A stretch of DNA of 64,000 nt from CAZMCC01 sp964564695 (GCA_964564695.1 CAZMCC010000001.1:1-64000), one strand, 5' to 3'; shown: positions 18,178 to 26,761, counted from the stretch's first letter. Numbers and translations: made by a program. Notes: generated by a model from the sequence alone, not told the origin.

Positions 18178-18603
18178 TCAGCCGCCGCTGGGCGCACGGG
18201 CGTCGCGGATGTTCCACACGTTCACATCGTCGGCGGTGCCGGCCTGGTTGTCGGCGCCGAGGCTGTACAGGGTGTAGGGCTTGCCCTGCTCCTGGGCGGG
18301 TGTGTAGTAGACGAGCGGGCGTCCCCAGCCGTCGGTCGGAACGGCGTTGATGAGCGGGGGCGTGGAAGTGACGAGAGCGTCAAGGGCGGCGGGGTAGGTG
18401 CTCGTGCGGGCGTAGAAGGTGCCCAGGGCGGCCTCGAGCTGCGAGAGCTTCACGACGGTGGCGCCGCGTTTGGCTTCGTCGCTCGAACCACCGATGCTGA
18501 AGATCACCACGGTGGCCAGTACGCCGATGATCACGACGACGAGCATCATTTCCAGCAGGGTGAAACCCGATGCCCGACGGATGACTTGGTTGGTGCGGCG
18601 CAT
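18178..18603 (-). CDS. gspG: Major pseudopilin GspG
   Basis: The protein has 141 residues, the normal GspG length. The leader MRRTNQVIRRASG is followed by FTLLEMMLVVVIIGVLATVV with Glu at +5. The C-terminal half keeps the GspG signature: YPAALDALV, DGWGRPLVYYTP, and the calcium-loop region YTLYSLGADNQAGTADDVNV. GspG polymerises into the periplasmic pseudopilus that pushes substrates through the secretin. The ATG at 18603 gives a normal 13-residue leader. It is the best-conserved member of the cluster and anchors the type II naming of its neighbours. Confidence 0.92.
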   Translation of the reverse strand: MRRTNQVIRRASGFTLLEMMLVVVIIGVLATVVIFSIGGSSDEAKRGATVVKLSQLEAALGTFYARTSTYPAALDALVTSTPPLINAVPTDGWGRPLVYYTPAQEQGKPYTLYSLGADNQAGTADDVNVWNIRDARAPSGG

Positions 18604-18864
18604 GGGTGTGATACTCCGTGTCTTGAACGAGTGAACAGGCGAATCGCCAAGCGGTGGATCCGCCGGTACTTTCTGCCGACCCCCGCGGAGAGGTGTTCGC
18701 CGCATTGGGGGCCGCGCTCGGCACCACTTTACGCTGCCGCGTGCGGGCCCGCGCGGCAACCTTACGGGTCATGATCCGGGGGTGAACGGGGAGAAGGCGG
18801 GGGTTTGGCGCGGGTCCGTTTGCGATTTCGGCGGTGATAACGCACGCGGGGCCGCGAGCCGGGA

Positions 18865-20130
18865 TCAGGCCCCGATTCCCTTGCTCGCCGAGAGGATGGG
18901 CAGCAGGATCGAGATCACGAGCGACCCGATGATCGCGAACATGAGCACGATGAGGGCCGGCTCGAGGGCCGCGAGCAGACGCGACGACGTGCGGTCGACT
19001 TCCTCGGCCATGTCGGCCGCGAGGGTGGTGAAGGCGGACTCCATGTCGCCCGCCCGATCGGCGGCGACGAGCAGGCGGCGCGTGGCGAGCGGGAGCGAGC
19101 CCACATCCTCGACGAGCGTGCGGAGGAGCCCGCCGGCGACCAGGCGCTCGCGGAGGCGATCGAGCTGAGCCCGGAGCTTGGGGTGTGTCACCGCCTGGTT
19201 CGAGACGCTCAGGGCCTCGGCCAGGGGCACGCCCGACCGGGTCATCGCGGCCATCACGCTGAAAAATCGGGTGGATTCCTGCGCAAGCACGAGGCTGCGC
19301 AGGCCCGGGAGGCGTCGCATGAGCACGGTCACTGCCGCGATGACGATCTTGTGCAGCAGCAGGGCGACCACGAGCACGCCCGCGGCCACGATGCCCATGA
19401 GCGTCGCGTTGTCGCGCAGCCACACGCCCGAGCCGATGACGAGCCGGCTGATCATCGGCATCTTCACCTTCGACGCCATCAGGGCCTCGCCGATCCGCGG
19501 GACGACGAACATGAGCATGAAGATCGAGACGAGCACGCTCAGGCTCAGCACGATCAGGGGGTAGATCATGAGCGTCAGGGCCTTGCCGCGGACCGTCAGC
19601 TGGCGACGCGCGGATTCGCTCAGGCGCTTGGCGGCGCCCGAGAGGTCGCCGGTGCGCTCGGCGGCGCGGTACACGGCGATGGTGACCTCGTCGAATCCGC
19701 CGACGGCGCGGCAGGCGTCGGCGAAGCTCGTGCCGCCCGCCACCATCTCGCGGATGCGGTCGATGCGGGTGCGTCCGCCGGGGCGGACGGTCGCCGCGAC
19801 GACTTCGAGGGCTTCGACGAGGGGCACGCCGCGGGAGATGAGCTGGGAAAGCTGCTCGTTAAGGGTGGCCTGGTCGGTGAGGGTGAGCGTGTAGGCGGGG
19901 GCCGCCCAGCCGGGCATGCGGTAGAACTTGAGCAGGAGCAGGCGGTCCTTGCGGAGCATCTCGGCGAGGGCGCCGGGGCTGCGGGCCTGGCGCAGGCCGA
20001 ACTTCTTCCCCCCCCCGGGGCCGACGGCCACGTAGAAGAAGGATGAGGGGCCGGCCCGGACGGCCGCGCCGGGGGCGAGGCCGCCCTGCCCTGGCGTTCT
20101 GCTCGTGGACATGAGGCTTGCTCGGGACAT
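18865..20130 (-). CDS. gspF: Type II secretion inner membrane platform protein GspF
   Basis: The protein has about 421 residues. It carries two T2SF domains, each a helical bundle (LTLTDQATLNEQLSQLISRG and a second unit, VLAQESTRFFSVMAAMTRSG), each followed by membrane helices (LTLMIYPLIVLSLSVLVSIF; the C-terminal LEPALIVLMFAIIGSLVISI). GspF/PilC is the rotary platform between the ATPase and the pseudopilus. The ATG at 20130 and another at 20112 are both possible, with GGGAG about 11 bases before the first. The gene is divergent from the Nudix gene, with only 17 bases between starts. The 261 bases between it and gspG hold no gene that I can see. Confidence 0.9.
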   Translation of the reverse strand: MSRASLMSTSRTPGQGGLAPGAAVRAGPSSFFYVAVGPGGGKKFGLRQARSPGALAEMLRKDRLLLLKFYRMPGWAAPAYTLTLTDQATLNEQLSQLISRGVPLVEALEVVAATVRPGGRTRIDRIREMVAGGTSFADACRAVGGFDEVTIAVYRAAERTGDLSGAAKRLSESARRQLTVRGKALTLMIYPLIVLSLSVLVSIFMLMFVVPRIGEALMASKVKMPMISRLVIGSGVWLRDNATLMGIVAAGVLVVALLLHKIVIAAVTVLMRRLPGLRSLVLAQESTRFFSVMAAMTRSGVPLAEALSVSNQAVTHPKLRAQLDRLRERLVAGGLLRTLVEDVGSLPLATRRLLVAADRAGDMESAFTTLAADMAEEVDRTSSRLLAALEPALIVLMFAIIGSLVISILLPILSASKGIGA

Positions 20131-20147
20131 CCGACTAGCGTACTCCC

Positions 20148-20615
20148 ATGGCCAAACGCTCACCGACGCGCTCCCGCAAGCGGACCGCCCGCTCGAAGGG
20201 CAAGATCACCGGCAGCACCTTCGAACTCGCCTGCGGCGGGATCGTTCGTCGGCGCGGCCCCGGCGGGCGCGACGAGGTTCTGCTGGTCCACCGCGAGAGC
20301 TACGACGACTGGTCGTTGCCCAAGGGCAAGTTCGAGCCCCGCGAGGACGCGACGGTGATCGAGTGCGCCATCCGGGAGGTTCTTGAAGAAACCGGGGTCC
20401 GCGCTCGGGTGTCGGGGTTCGCCGGGCAGACCATGTACATGAAGAACGGGCGTCCCAAGCTGGTGCTGTTCTGGGACATGGCGTTCAAGCGGGCCGCGAA
20501 ATTCACGCCCAACGACGAGATCGCCGGGATTGCCTGGCTTGCCACGAAGGCGGCCCTGAAGCGGCTGACGCACGAGGACGAACGGAATGTGCTGGCGGCG
20601 GCTGTGGGGAAGTAG
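20148..20615 (+). CDS. Nudix hydrolase
   Basis: This 155-residue cytoplasmic protein is a single Nudix domain after a short basic leader. The Nudix box (GX5EX7REUXEEXGU) reads GKFEPREDATVIECAIREVL followed by EETGV, with all catalytic Gly, Arg and Glu residues present. The region before it (CGGIVRRRG, DDWSLPKGKFE) resembles the diadenosine-polyphosphate / MutT-like group. Such enzymes hydrolyse nucleoside diphosphates linked to another moiety; the substrate cannot be deduced. It begins at the ATG at 20148, divergent from gspF. Confidence 0.9.
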   Translation: MAKRSPTRSRKRTARSKGKITGSTFELACGGIVRRRGPGGRDEVLLVHRESYDDWSLPKGKFEPREDATVIECAIREVLEETGVRARVSGFAGQTMYMKNGRPKLVLFWDMAFKRAAKFTPNDEIAGIAWLATKAALKRLTHEDERNVLAAAVGK

Positions 20616-20650
20616 TGCCGGCCGACCGGTCTTGCGATCTTCATATGCTC

Positions 20651-20686
20651 AAGGGCGTTACCCGGTCCGAACGGGCGGCACGCCTT
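20651..20686. terminator. Nested hairpin after the Nudix gene, possible terminator
   Basis: AAGGGCGT (20651-20658) pairs imperfectly with ACGCCTT (20680-20686). Inside it CCCG (20661-20664) pairs with CGGG (20672-20675). There is no clear T-run, so termination is only a possibility. Confidence 0.3.
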
Positions 20687-20741
20687 AACCATGTTGACGC
20701 ACGGCGTGTGGTTACTCCGGTGCCCCGGTGGTAGTGTCCGA

Positions 20742-20757
20742 GGCGGAGAACTCCGCC
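20742..20757 (+). promoter_or_regulatory. Hairpin enclosing the ribosome binding site of the first beta-helix gene
   Basis: GGCGGAG (20742-20748) and CTCCGCC (20751-20757) are perfect complements around AA and end immediately before the ATG at 20758. The GGAG Shine-Dalgarno sequence is in the left arm, so a folded transcript would hide it. Confidence 0.45.
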
Positions 20758-21864
20758 ATGACGACTCGAACCCTCGGTGCGCTCGCGGCCTGCCTCGCTG
20801 TCCAGTCGGCTCTCGCGGGTCCGCTCGATCCGCCGCCGGGGCCGATCACGTCGACGCTCAAGCCGCTGACGGAGGTCGAGCCGCGCCTGGCGATCAACTC
20901 GTACTACACGCCCGGCGATTTCGACAGCCTCTTCAAGATCACGCAGCCGGGGTCGTACTACCTCACGGCCGACGTGGCGGGCGTGGTGAACAAGCACGGC
21001 ATCGAGGTGGCGCTCGTCGCGCCCGGGGCCGTGACGATCGATCTCAACGGGTTCAGCGTCAAGGGCGTGGCCACTTCGCTGAGCGGGATCGTCGACAGCA
21101 CGGGGTACGTCGTGCTGCATGTGCGCAACGGCACGGTGAACGGCTGGCCCGGCATCGGCGTTGACGGGGCCCAGACGGTCGATCGCCTCGTCGTCGCGGG
21201 CAACGGCGCCCTGGGCATCTACGCGCAGGCGGCCGCGACCGTGACCAACTGCATCGTCTCGGCCAATGGCGCCAACGGGGGCTACGGCGTCGACGCCGGG
21301 CCGGGGTCGATCATCGCCGACTGCATCGTGCAGTTCAACGGCGGCACGAGCGGCGGGGGCGGCATCGCCGCCGGCGACAATTCGCAGGTCCGCCGCTGCA
21401 CGGTCACGTCGAACGCGGCGGCGCTCTCGGCGGCCATGGGGTTCGGGATCTATGTCGGGTACGACTGCGACGTCGCCGATTGTCGCGTCGACAACAACGG
21501 TTCAGGGGCGTCGACCTCGAGCTCCGGCATCAACGCGGGCGAGGGCACGAGCGTCACGGGGTGCCGGCTGTACGGGAACTTCGGCGGGGGCATCCGGTCG
21601 GGCGGCGAGGGGATCATCTCGGGGAACGCCGTGGGGTATTCGAACGGCATCGGGATCATCATCGCCGGCAACCGGGCGCGGGTGGAGGCGAACCACCTCT
21701 TCAGCAATTCGTCGGGCGGCGTGCGGGTGGAGGGTACGGGGTGCACGGTGGTGCGCAACTCGGTGAAGGGCACGTCGCCGTACTCGATCCCGGGCGGGAA
21801 CGACGCGGGTCCGGTGGGCACGGCGGCGACGGCGACGAGCCCGTGGTCGAACATCGCGAACTGA
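20758..21864 (+). CDS. Secreted right-handed beta-helix protein, paralogue 1
   Basis: The protein has 368 residues. A signal peptide (about 1-20, ending SALA) is followed at once by the family tag GPLDPPPGPI. A conserved N-terminal module comes next (TEVEPRLAINSYYTPGDFDS, KITQPGSYYLTADV, VTIDLNGFSV), then parallel beta-helix (PbH1) coils with repeating Asn/Gly/Cys turns such as VTNCIVSANGAN and ADCIVQFNGG. It ends TATATSPWSNIAN. This fold is used by pectate-lyase-like carbohydrate-active and surface proteins. No catalytic residues are evident, so I do not call it an enzyme. It is one of seven full-length copies in the window. The start is the ATG at 20758, with GGAG upstream. Confidence 0.85.
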   Translation: MTTRTLGALAACLAVQSALAGPLDPPPGPITSTLKPLTEVEPRLAINSYYTPGDFDSLFKITQPGSYYLTADVAGVVNKHGIEVALVAPGAVTIDLNGFSVKGVATSLSGIVDSTGYVVLHVRNGTVNGWPGIGVDGAQTVDRLVVAGNGALGIYAQAAATVTNCIVSANGANGGYGVDAGPGSIIADCIVQFNGGTSGGGGIAAGDNSQVRRCTVTSNAAALSAAMGFGIYVGYDCDVADCRVDNNGSGASTSSSGINAGEGTSVTGCRLYGNFGGGIRSGGEGIISGNAVGYSNGIGIIIAGNRARVEANHLFSNSSGGVRVEGTGCTVVRNSVKGTSPYSIPGGNDAGPVGTAATATSPWSNIAN

Positions 21865-21869
21865 GTGGC

Positions 21870-21894
21870 GGCCCCGGGGCGTCGTCTCGGGGCC
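21870..21894 (+). terminator. GC-rich hairpin after beta-helix paralogue 1
   Basis: GGCCCCG (21870-21876) and CGGGGCC (21888-21894) form a perfect 7-bp stem six bases after the stop codon. No long T-run follows (AAGAGTTCCTTTC), so it may be a weak or factor-dependent terminator. Confidence 0.45.
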
Positions 21895-21922
21895 GGCAAG
21901 AGTTCCTTTCGTAGATTCTTCA

Positions 21923-21951
21923 TTGTCATACCCCCTCATCGCCTGTACATT
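21923..21951 (+). promoter_or_regulatory. Sigma-70-like promoter of beta-helix paralogue 2
   Basis: TTGTCA (21923-21928) and TACATT (21946-21951) are 17 bases apart and end 29 bases before the start codon. The same -10 hexamer occurs before paralogue 5. Confidence 0.5.
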
Positions 21952-21980
21952 CACAGCGTCCCGCGAGGAGAGGCGACGCA

Positions 21981-23153
21981 ATGGACAGCGCGTTTTGTAG
22001 CCGAGGGCTGGCGGCCCTTACCCAGCTTGCCATCGCCATGTGCCTGCTGGGCGGCCCCCTTGACCCACCGGCGGGTCCGATCGCGCCAACGCCGGGGTCC
22101 GAGCCCCGGATCGCGATCAACGCCACGAACACTCCCGGAGACGCCGACAGCCTCTTCAAGGTCACCCAGCACGGGTCCTACTACCTCGCTGTTCCGATCA
22201 CCGGCGTCGCCGGCAGGAGCGGCATCGAGATCGCCACGTCCAACGGCGTCACGATCGACCTCATGGGGTACTCGCTCCAGGGCGTCGCGGGCTCGTTCCA
22301 CGGCATCTCCACCTCCGGCGTGCACGGGCTCATCATCATCCGCAACGGCTGGGTCGGCGGGTGGGGCTCCCACGCCATCGAACTGAATGGGGGCTTCACC
22401 GGCGAGGTCTCGACCGTCGAGAACGTCCACGTCATGTATAACGGCGGATGGAGCGTTCGCGCCGCGACCCGGGCCACGATCCGCGATTGCGTGGCGTCCG
22501 GCAACGCCGTCGGCTTTCAGGCCCAGCAGCACTCGCTCATCGTCCGGTGCACCGCGCGCAACAACAACGGGACCGGGACCCAAGCCGGGTCGACGGTCTC
22601 CGAGTGCGTCGCCGACGCCAACCTGCGTGGGTTCAGCTTCAGCGGGGGGAGCACCGCCATCGGCTGCACCGCGGCCAACAACGTCAACGACGGCTTCGAA
22701 GTCTCCGGCGCCGTCCTCACCTCGTGCGCCGCGAACAACAACGGGGGGAGCGGGTTCGCCTGCGGCAACGGCTGCACCATCGACAACTGCGTGGCCTACA
22801 GCAACACCAGCCACGGCATCTCCCGTGAATCGAGCTGCGTCATCCGCAACAACCTCGCGAACCTGAACGGGAACTCGTCGGGCAGCGGCGCGAACATCCG
22901 TGTTGCCCAGGGGTCCAACCGCGTCGAAGGGAACAACTGCATCGGCGGCGACTGGGGGATCCAGGCGCTGGGCGCGGGGAACGTCATCGTCCGCAATACC
23001 TGCCGCGGGAACACGCTGAACTGGAGCATCGCGGCCAACAACGTCGTCGTCCCCATCATCAACCGGACCGCGCCGGCGAGCGGCGCCATCAGCGGCGATT
23101 CCGGGCCGAGCTCGCTGGGCTCGACCGATGCGAACGCGAACTACACATATTGA
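21981..23153 (+). CDS. Secreted right-handed beta-helix protein, paralogue 2
   Basis: The protein has 390 residues, built like paralogue 1: a hydrophobic signal, then GPLDPPAGPI, EPRIAINATNTPGDADSLF, VTQHGSYYLAVPI, VTIDLMGYSL and a run of PbH1 coils with regularly spaced Cys (IRDCVASGNAVGF, SECVADANLRGF, TSCAANNNGGSGF, IDNCVAYSNTSHGI). The C-terminal module is shared with paralogues 3, 6 and 8: RVEGNNC, GNVIVRNTC, NWSIAANNV, NRTAPASGAISGDS, ending STDANANYTY. The signal peptide is slightly atypical, lacking a clean Ala-x-Ala before the tag. GAGGAGAGG precedes the start. Paralogue 3 follows after 25 bases and has no promoter of its own, so the two probably share a transcript. Confidence 0.85.
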   Translation: MDSAFCSRGLAALTQLAIAMCLLGGPLDPPAGPIAPTPGSEPRIAINATNTPGDADSLFKVTQHGSYYLAVPITGVAGRSGIEIATSNGVTIDLMGYSLQGVAGSFHGISTSGVHGLIIIRNGWVGGWGSHAIELNGGFTGEVSTVENVHVMYNGGWSVRAATRATIRDCVASGNAVGFQAQQHSLIVRCTARNNNGTGTQAGSTVSECVADANLRGFSFSGGSTAIGCTAANNVNDGFEVSGAVLTSCAANNNGGSGFACGNGCTIDNCVAYSNTSHGISRESSCVIRNNLANLNGNSSGSGANIRVAQGSNRVEGNNCIGGDWGIQALGAGNVIVRNTCRGNTLNWSIAANNVVVPIINRTAPASGAISGDSGPSSLGSTDANANYTY

Positions 23154-23178
23154 CCGTCAATTCCGAAGGAGGACATCC

Positions 23179-24414
23179 ATGCACCGTTTCGCTGCCCTTG
23201 TCGCACTTGTCTGTGCCTGCACTCTCGCCCTCGCCGGCCCGCTCGACCCCCCCGCGGGTCCGATCGCGCCCACCGCCAAACCCCTTGCCGAGGTTGAGCC
23301 GCGGATCGCGATCAACGCGACGAACACGCCCGGCGACGCGGACAGCCTCTTCAAGATCACCCAGCCGGGCTCGTACTACCTCACTGGAAACATCACCGGC
23401 GTCGCCGCCAAGAGCGGGATCGAAATTGACGCCCCCCGCGTGACCATCGACCTCAACGGGTTCACGCTCGCCGGCGTCGCCGGATCCCTTGACGGCATCG
23501 TCACCTCCACCAACAACAGCCAGATCGTCATCCGTAACGGCTCGTTCACAGGCTGGGGCGGCAGCGGCATCAATTTCCCGGGCGTCACGTCGATGGGCGT
23601 CGTAGAGGCCGTCACGTCCGTCAACAACGGCGACGCCGGCATCCGTGCCGGAACGTCGTTTTCGCTCTTACACTGCTCGGTCCGGAGCAACGGCGGCATC
23701 GGCATCGATGCCGGTATCTACAGCACCCTGATCAACTGCTCGGCGTCTTTCAATGACGGCGCAGGCATCAACGCCAGTTCGGCTTCGACACTGATCAACT
23801 GTTCCTCGGCGAACAACAGTGTCGGATTTGATATCGGCGCCGGCTGCACGCTCTCCAATTGCTCCGCGATCAGCAGCGACGGCTTCGGGTTCGTGACAGC
23901 GCAGGGGTGCACGCTTTCCGCCTGCGGCGCCTGGAACAACCAGGGCGGCGGGTTCAACGTCGATACCGGCGGGACCGTCACCCATTGCACATCGCACCAG
24001 AACGTCGGCATCGGCATCATCGCCGGCGCTGCCAGCAAGATCACCGACTGCACGGTCTCGAGCAACAACCTCGACGGCATCTCTGTCTCCAGCGACTGCC
24101 ATGTGCGGGGCAACACCAGCGACAGCAATGGCGCGGGGACCACCGACGGCGCCGCCATCCAGGTCACCGGAAGCGACAACCGCATCGAGGGCAACAACTG
24201 CACGGACTCCGACCGCGGCATCGATGTGGACGTCGCCGGCAACGTCATCATCAGGAACACCTGCTCGGGCAACACCATCAACTGGACGATCGCGGCCAAC
24301 AACGTCTGCGGCCCCATCCTCAACCGCACCGCCCCCGCCAGCGCCGCCATCAGCGGCGACTCGGCTCCCAGCTCGCTGGGCTCCACCGACGCGAACGCGA
24401 ATTACACGTACTGA
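23179..24414 (+). CDS. Secreted right-handed beta-helix protein, paralogue 3
   Basis: The protein has 411 residues. The signal peptide ends LALA before GPLDPPAGPI. The N-terminal module (EVEPRIAINATNTPGDADSL, KITQPGSYYLTGNITGV, VTIDLNGFTLAGV) is close to the family consensus. About ten PbH1 coils follow with the repeating pattern xINCSAxxNxGxGI. The C-terminal module reads RIEGNNC, GNVIIRNTCSGNTINWTIAA, NRTAPASAAISGDS and STDANANYTY, nearly identical to that of paralogue 2, so these neighbours are recent duplicates. The start at 23179 has a strong AAGGAGG eight bases upstream. An earlier in-frame codon at 23128 overlaps paralogue 2 and lacks a signal peptide. Confidence 0.87.
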   Translation: MHRFAALVALVCACTLALAGPLDPPAGPIAPTAKPLAEVEPRIAINATNTPGDADSLFKITQPGSYYLTGNITGVAAKSGIEIDAPRVTIDLNGFTLAGVAGSLDGIVTSTNNSQIVIRNGSFTGWGGSGINFPGVTSMGVVEAVTSVNNGDAGIRAGTSFSLLHCSVRSNGGIGIDAGIYSTLINCSASFNDGAGINASSASTLINCSSANNSVGFDIGAGCTLSNCSAISSDGFGFVTAQGCTLSACGAWNNQGGGFNVDTGGTVTHCTSHQNVGIGIIAGAASKITDCTVSSNNLDGISVSSDCHVRGNTSDSNGAGTTDGAAIQVTGSDNRIEGNNCTDSDRGIDVDVAGNVIIRNTCSGNTINWTIAANNVCGPILNRTAPASAAISGDSAPSSLGSTDANANYTY

Positions 24415-24443
24415 CGTTCAGCCTCACCCCCCGGTTGTGGGGC

Positions 24444-24472
24444 TTGCGGCCGGCGCGCTGGCGCGGTAGGTT
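24444..24472 (+). promoter_or_regulatory. Candidate promoter of beta-helix paralogue 4
   Basis: TTGCGG (24444-24449) and TAGGTT (24467-24472) are 17 bases apart and lie 32 bases before the start. The -10 match is weak. Confidence 0.4.
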
Positions 24473-24504
24473 CCGACCGCCCAATCGCCCAGGGAGATTG
24501 AGAG

Positions 24505-25524
24505 ATGAAGACGTCCCCGTCCATTGGCCGCGCGATCGTCGCGCTCCTGCTCGCGCCCGTCGCTGCCCTCGCGGGCCCGCTCGATCCGCCCGCCGGTCCG
24601 ATCGCGTCGACCGCCAAGCCGCTCGCCGAGGTCGAACCGCGGACGGTCGTGAACGCGACGAACACTCCGGGCGACGCCGATGCGAGCCCGAGCCTGTTCA
24701 AGATCACGCAGAGCGGCTCGTATTACCTCACCGGCAACGTCACCGGCGTTTCCGGCAAGATCGGGATCGAGATCGACGCCGACTCGGTCACGCTCGATCT
24801 CTGCGGGTTCGAGCTGCGGGGCGTCGCGGGCACGCTCGACGGCGTCCGTGTGACGCCCGGCCGGCGCGCCGTCACCGTTCGCAACGGCTCGCTGAAGGGG
24901 TGGAAGGGCGCCGCCGTCAACGCCGTGGGCGGACCCAACGCCGACGCCTGCCTGTACCAGGACCTGCGGGCCGTCGACAACGGCACCGACGAATTCAGCT
25001 ACATCATCGACGTCGGCGGCGCGAGCACCGTCGTGAACTGCGTCGTCGCGTTCAACGCCGGCACCGGCATCCGGGGCAACAACGGCACGCTCATCAGCGG
25101 CTGCGCCGTCAGCAGCAACTCCGGCGACGGCATCATCTGCGGCGCGGGGACCGTCAAAGACTGCCTCGCCCGCGGCAACGTGTTCGACGGCATCCGCGCC
25201 GGGGCCGCGTCGGTGATCACCGGTTGCTCGGCGACCGCGAACAGCGGCGCCGGGATCACCATCCACGACGCCACCATTGCTCGCGACAACGCGTGCCTGG
25301 GCAACGGCTGGGGCATCTATATCTACAGCGACGGGAGCACCGCCGACGGAAACACCCTCGCGGGCAACGCCGTGGGCGTCGAGATCGTCGACCCCGGCAA
25401 CGTGTTCACGCGCAACACGCTGCGGGGCAACACCGTGCGCGACACGGTCGTTGCGGGCAACGACGTCGGGCCGTTCCAGTCTGCGGCGACGTCGATGAGC
25501 CCGTGGGCGAATCTGGCGCCCTGA
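24505..25524 (+). CDS. Secreted right-handed beta-helix protein, paralogue 4
   Basis: The protein has 339 residues. The signal peptide ends AALA before GPLDPPAGPI. The N-terminal module reads EVEPRTVVNATNTPGDADAS, KITQSGSYYLTGNVTGVSGK and VTLDLCGFELRGVAGTLDGV. Shorter PbH1 coils follow (VNCVVAFNAGTGI, KDCLARGNVFDGI, TGCSATANSGAGI). It lacks the TAPASAAISG tail of its neighbours and ends AATSMSPWANLAP, like paralogue 1 (SPWSNIAN), so the family has two C-terminal types. GGGAG lies about 12 bases before the ATG. Secretion to the envelope or outside is inferred; no catalytic site is visible. Confidence 0.85.
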   Translation: MKTSPSIGRAIVALLLAPVAALAGPLDPPAGPIASTAKPLAEVEPRTVVNATNTPGDADASPSLFKITQSGSYYLTGNVTGVSGKIGIEIDADSVTLDLCGFELRGVAGTLDGVRVTPGRRAVTVRNGSLKGWKGAAVNAVGGPNADACLYQDLRAVDNGTDEFSYIIDVGGASTVVNCVVAFNAGTGIRGNNGTLISGCAVSSNSGDGIICGAGTVKDCLARGNVFDGIRAGAASVITGCSATANSGAGITIHDATIARDNACLGNGWGIYIYSDGSTADGNTLAGNAVGVEIVDPGNVFTRNTLRGNTVRDTVVAGNDVGPFQSAATSMSPWANLAP

Positions 25525-25544
25525 CGCGCGGCCGTAGAGGCCCA

Positions 25545-25572
25545 TTGTGCGGCGCAGCCATCGTGGTACATT
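25545..25572 (+). promoter_or_regulatory. Candidate promoter of beta-helix paralogue 5
   Basis: TTGTGC (25545-25550) and TACATT (25567-25572) are 16 bases apart, 25 bases before the start codon. Confidence 0.45.
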
Positions 25573-25597
25573 GACCGCACGCCCGAGGAGGTGCCCA

Positions 25598-26692
25598 ATG
25601 TGCCGTGCGCGTCGTGCTGTCGTCGTCGCCGCCCTTGCCGCGCTTGTCCCGTGTTCCCAGCTTCACGCCGGCCCGCTCGACCCGCCGCCTGGCCCGATCG
25701 CGTCCACGCCAAAGCCGCTTGCCGAGCTCGAACCGCGCATCGCTATCAATTCGACGAACACCCCCGGCGACGCCATCAGCGTCTTCCGGATTCCGGGGTG
25801 CGGGTCGTACTACCTCACCTCCAACGTCGCGGGTCAGCCCGGCAAGCACGCCATCTTCGCTCCCGCGTTCCCCGGCGGAGGCGAGGTCACTATCGATCTC
25901 AACGGCTTCACACTCACCGGTGTGCCGGGGTCGCTCAACGGCGTCAACGCCGCGGGCACCGTCAACGTCCGCAACGGCGCCGCCAATCTCTGGGGCGGTG
26001 CCGGGATCAGCGTCTCGCGCGGCATCCTCCGCGACCTTCACGTCTCCACCAACGCCGGGCACGGCCTGGTCGCGAACTGGGGCGTCGTCATCTCGCACTG
26101 TGTCGCGGAGGGCAACGGCGCTAACGGCATCCACGTCTCCGACGTCTCGCGCATCGAGTCGTGCGTCTCGAAGGTCAACACCGGCGAGGGCATCCACCTC
26201 GACGGGGCCGGCACCGTTGCCGATTGCGTCGTGTACAACAACGCCGCCGGCGGCATCATCGCCGGCCTCGCCTCGCAGGTCACGGACGGCACCGTCTTCT
26301 CGGTCCCGACCGACGCGATCCGCGTCTCGCACGGCTCGAGCGTGGCCCGAAACTCGATCGCGTCCGCGGGCGTCGGCGTCCGTGTCACCGGCGATGCGTG
26401 CCGCATCGAGGCCAACTCGGTGGTGTTCGGCGTCGTCGGCATCCGCATCGAGAGCGCGGGGTCGCGCGTCGAGGGCAACTCGGTGAGCCGCGGCGGCACG
26501 GGGATCAGCGTGTCACCGGGCGTCGGCAACATCATCGTCCGCAACACCTGCTCGGGGAACACGACGAACTGGGACGTCGTCGCCGGGAACATCTGCCTGG
26601 TCGTGCAGGCGGCGGTAAGCGGGGCGGTCAGCGGCAACGCCGGGGGCGTCCCCCTGGGCTCGACCGACCCGAACGCCAACTTCACCCACTGA
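25598..26692 (+). CDS. Secreted right-handed beta-helix protein, paralogue 5
   Basis: The protein has 364 residues. The signal peptide ends LHA before GPLDPPPGPI. The N-terminal module has ELEPRIAINSTNTPGDAISV, PGCGSYYLTSNVAGQPGK and VTIDLNGFTLTGVPGSLNGV. PbH1 coils follow with fewer Cys than the neighbours. The C-terminal module reads RIEANSV, RVEGNSVSRGGTGI, GNIIVRNTCSGNTTNWDVVA and STDPNANFTH, the long-tail type. GAGGAGG eight bases before the ATG at 25598 supports this start; an earlier in-frame codon adds only an Arg-rich stretch. It is the last of the five-gene cluster, followed by the dehydrogenase after about 70 bases. Confidence 0.86.
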   Translation: MCRARRAVVVAALAALVPCSQLHAGPLDPPPGPIASTPKPLAELEPRIAINSTNTPGDAISVFRIPGCGSYYLTSNVAGQPGKHAIFAPAFPGGGEVTIDLNGFTLTGVPGSLNGVNAAGTVNVRNGAANLWGGAGISVSRGILRDLHVSTNAGHGLVANWGVVISHCVAEGNGANGIHVSDVSRIESCVSKVNTGEGIHLDGAGTVADCVVYNNAAGGIIAGLASQVTDGTVFSVPTDAIRVSHGSSVARNSIASAGVGVRVTGDACRIEANSVVFGVVGIRIESAGSRVEGNSVSRGGTGISVSPGVGNIIVRNTCSGNTTNWDVVAGNICLVVQAAVSGAVSGNAGGVPLGSTDPNANFTH

Positions 26693-26761
26693 ACTTTCGG
26701 CCCTTCCACGCCCACTCGCCCGAGCCCACCGCATCCGCCGTCGCCACCTACCATCGTGCCG

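Noticed and set aside
21100..26600. Regularly spaced short DNA repeats that could suggest a CRISPR array.
   Set aside because: The periodicity comes from codons of the beta-helix coils in a continuous reading frame; repeats are degenerate and there are no cas genes.
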